Source: Mucisphaera sp965279675 (GTDB taxonomy: Bacteria > Planctomycetota > Phycisphaerae > Phycisphaerales > Phycisphaeraceae). From it: 64,000 nt of DNA. The DNA is taken from the NCBI RefSeq assembly GCF_965279675.1, contig NZ_CBDIIJ010000002.1, positions 3,187,999-3,251,998 of the forward strand. The letters run 5' to 3'. The position numbers and the translations under genes are program-made. Below are positions 63,019-64,000 of the stretch, one piece after another (the stretch's first letter is position 1; every line of letters starts with the position of its first letter). The notes under the pieces are model-generated. The model saw nothing but the letters and a program-made list of their open reading frames with translations. It ran no database searches and was not told the DNA's origin.

Positions 63019-64000
63019 GTGATATCCCTTCAGACGCTGCGTTTTCTGGGCTCGGGTTCTGGTCGTGTTGGTGGGTTTGTCGCCGAATTTGGCTAGAGCC
63101 AGTGAGGGTCTGGCACCGGATGTGTTCGCTGGTGAAGGTGCCTGCGGAGGCAACGGCGGTGATGCCTTTGGACGAGGTGCGGCCGGGGATGCGTGGGGTT
63201 TGTCTGACGGTTTTTTCGGGGACGGCGATCGAGCCATTTGAGGTGGAGGTGGTCAGTGTGGTGCGGCGGAGTGGTCCGCAGAGGGCGGTGATCTGGCTGC
63301 GGTCTGAGGACCCTCGGATGTTGGAGTCGGGTCCGGTGCAGGGGATGTCGGGGTCGCCGGTTTATTTATGGAAGGATGCGGAGCCGGATGATCCGGAGGC
63401 GCCGCTGGGCGGGGGTCGGTTGATCGGTGCGTTTGCTTACGGGTTTGCGTTTGCGAAGGGTTGTCTGATCGGGGTGCAGCCGATCGAGCAGATGGTGGGA
63501 GTGGGCGAGCGGGATCGGGGATGATCCGGTGGACTATGCACGGTCGTCGGCGGCGGGTGCTGCGCGGCTGCGCGATCGGGTGGAGGCGGTGAAGGGTTTT
63601 GAGAACGCGGTGGTGTCGGGTTCGGGCTGAGGTTTGGGGCAAGCTGCTTGCGTCTCCGGTGTTTGGGGGTGGTGGGCACGCCGCTGAAGGGTTGTGGCAG
63701 TCGGAGCGGAGATCGCCTGCAGGTATTGGGCGTGCTCGTGATGGTGATTGGCAGGCAGAGCGGGTGAGTACCTTGGGTTTGGGGCGGACGCTGGGTGGGG
63801 TGTCGTTGCCTGCTGATCTGGTGCCGATGTCAATTCCGGTGGGTGGGGTGCCGGCGGCGTTGCTGGGGTTGGGGTTGCCGTTGGATCTGGGGGGTGGGCT
63901 TTCTTTTGTGGCGGGCGGTGGTTCGGTGGGTGAGCCGCCGGCGTGGATTGATCGTCAGGCTCCGATCGAGCCGGGCTCGGTTTTGCGATCCCGCTGACGA
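63019..64000 (+). pseudogene. SpoIVB-type (S55) peptidase domain protein, multiply frame-broken, partial
   Basis: Pieces of one exported protein occur in successive frames: a signal-peptide-like stretch (ARVLVVLVGLSPNLARASEG, about 63047-63110), the S55 core (MPLDEVRPGMRGVCLTVFSG, about 63138-63500, then GMSGSPVY and FAYGFAFAKG), a helical part (VDYARSSAAGAARLRDRVEA, about 63500-63629) and a later part (PADLVPMSIPVGGVPAALLG, about 63640-63980). At least four single-base changes would be needed to join them; a fifth in TTTT at 63981-63984 would restore the C-terminal EPGSV(F)AIPLT. The clustering with rnc suggests local sequence error; a decayed gene is the alternative. Confidence 0.6.

Overview
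The window is high-GC bacterial chromosome with 47 recognisable protein genes, one tRNA gene and no rRNA. The gene set suggests a planctomycete, most likely of the class Phycisphaerae. The evidence is a secreted FG-GAP protein with dockerin-like repeats and a PEP-CTERM tail, a giant secreted PQQ-propeller protein, a DUF2934 protein, a B12-dependent ribonucleotide reductase, and many genes with weak Shine-Dalgarno sequences or GTG/TTG starts. The lineage is an inference from gene content; there is no 16S gene here to settle it.

Layout. 0-4 kb: the start of a DAHP synthase gene (aroF) on the minus strand behind an aromatic-rich leader peptide and a terminator, then an SGNH hydrolase, a PEP-CTERM surface protein and tRNA-Leu. 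4-20 kb: housekeeping genes (coaD, ilvD, a TetR regulator with ispE, glyA, a 1409-residue PQQ protein, asd, an HDOD-GGDEF protein, clpC). 20-34 kb: a permease, two tandem paralogous glycosyltransferases, glnS and gltX, an EVE protein, a PfkB kinase, ugd, a siroheme nitrite/sulfite reductase and an amidohydrolase. 34-44 kb: an OmpA lipoprotein, a candidate small RNA, a substrate-binding/permease fusion with its partner permease, an unrecognised AT-richer gene, cimA, and the ctaA-ctaB-ABC ATPase operon. 44-52 kb: a repeat- and hairpin-rich spacer, an O-antigen-ligase-like gene with a compositional break, nrdJ, a small lipoprotein and dcd. 51.7-56 kb: a noncoding stretch with DnaA-box-like sites, then fcl-ribF-DHH phosphoesterase. 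56-61 kb: dapB-dapA-dapD, a sulfotransferase, gmd and bcp. 62-64 kb: rnc and an S55-like peptidase gene, both broken by several single-base frame changes.

How the genes work together. Amino-acid biosynthesis is prominent: aroF for aromatics, cimA and ilvD for isoleucine and other branched-chain residues, asd and dapA/B/D for lysine, glyA for glycine. A second theme is the envelope: ugd gives UDP-glucuronate, gmd and fcl give GDP-L-fucose, and glycosyltransferases, a sulfotransferase and an O-antigen-ligase-like protein suggest a fucose- and uronate-containing, possibly sulfated, exopolysaccharide. ctaA and ctaB supply heme A for an aerobic oxidase.

The best candidates for something new are regulatory or structural. 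(1) A 23-residue leader peptide with seven aromatics in nine residues, a good promoter with a probably leaderless start, mutually exclusive hairpins and a terminator, all in front of aroF. (2) A promoter-to-terminator unit with no gene at about 34.87-35.05 kb. (3) A strand-independent GC-skew sign change near 54.6-55.7 kb, with a DnaA-box-bearing noncoding region about 2-3 kb away, together suggesting the replication origin. (4) Mutually exclusive GC hairpins upstream of dcd. (5) A 246-bp-spaced hairpin repeat next to an AT-rich module of the O-antigen-ligase gene.
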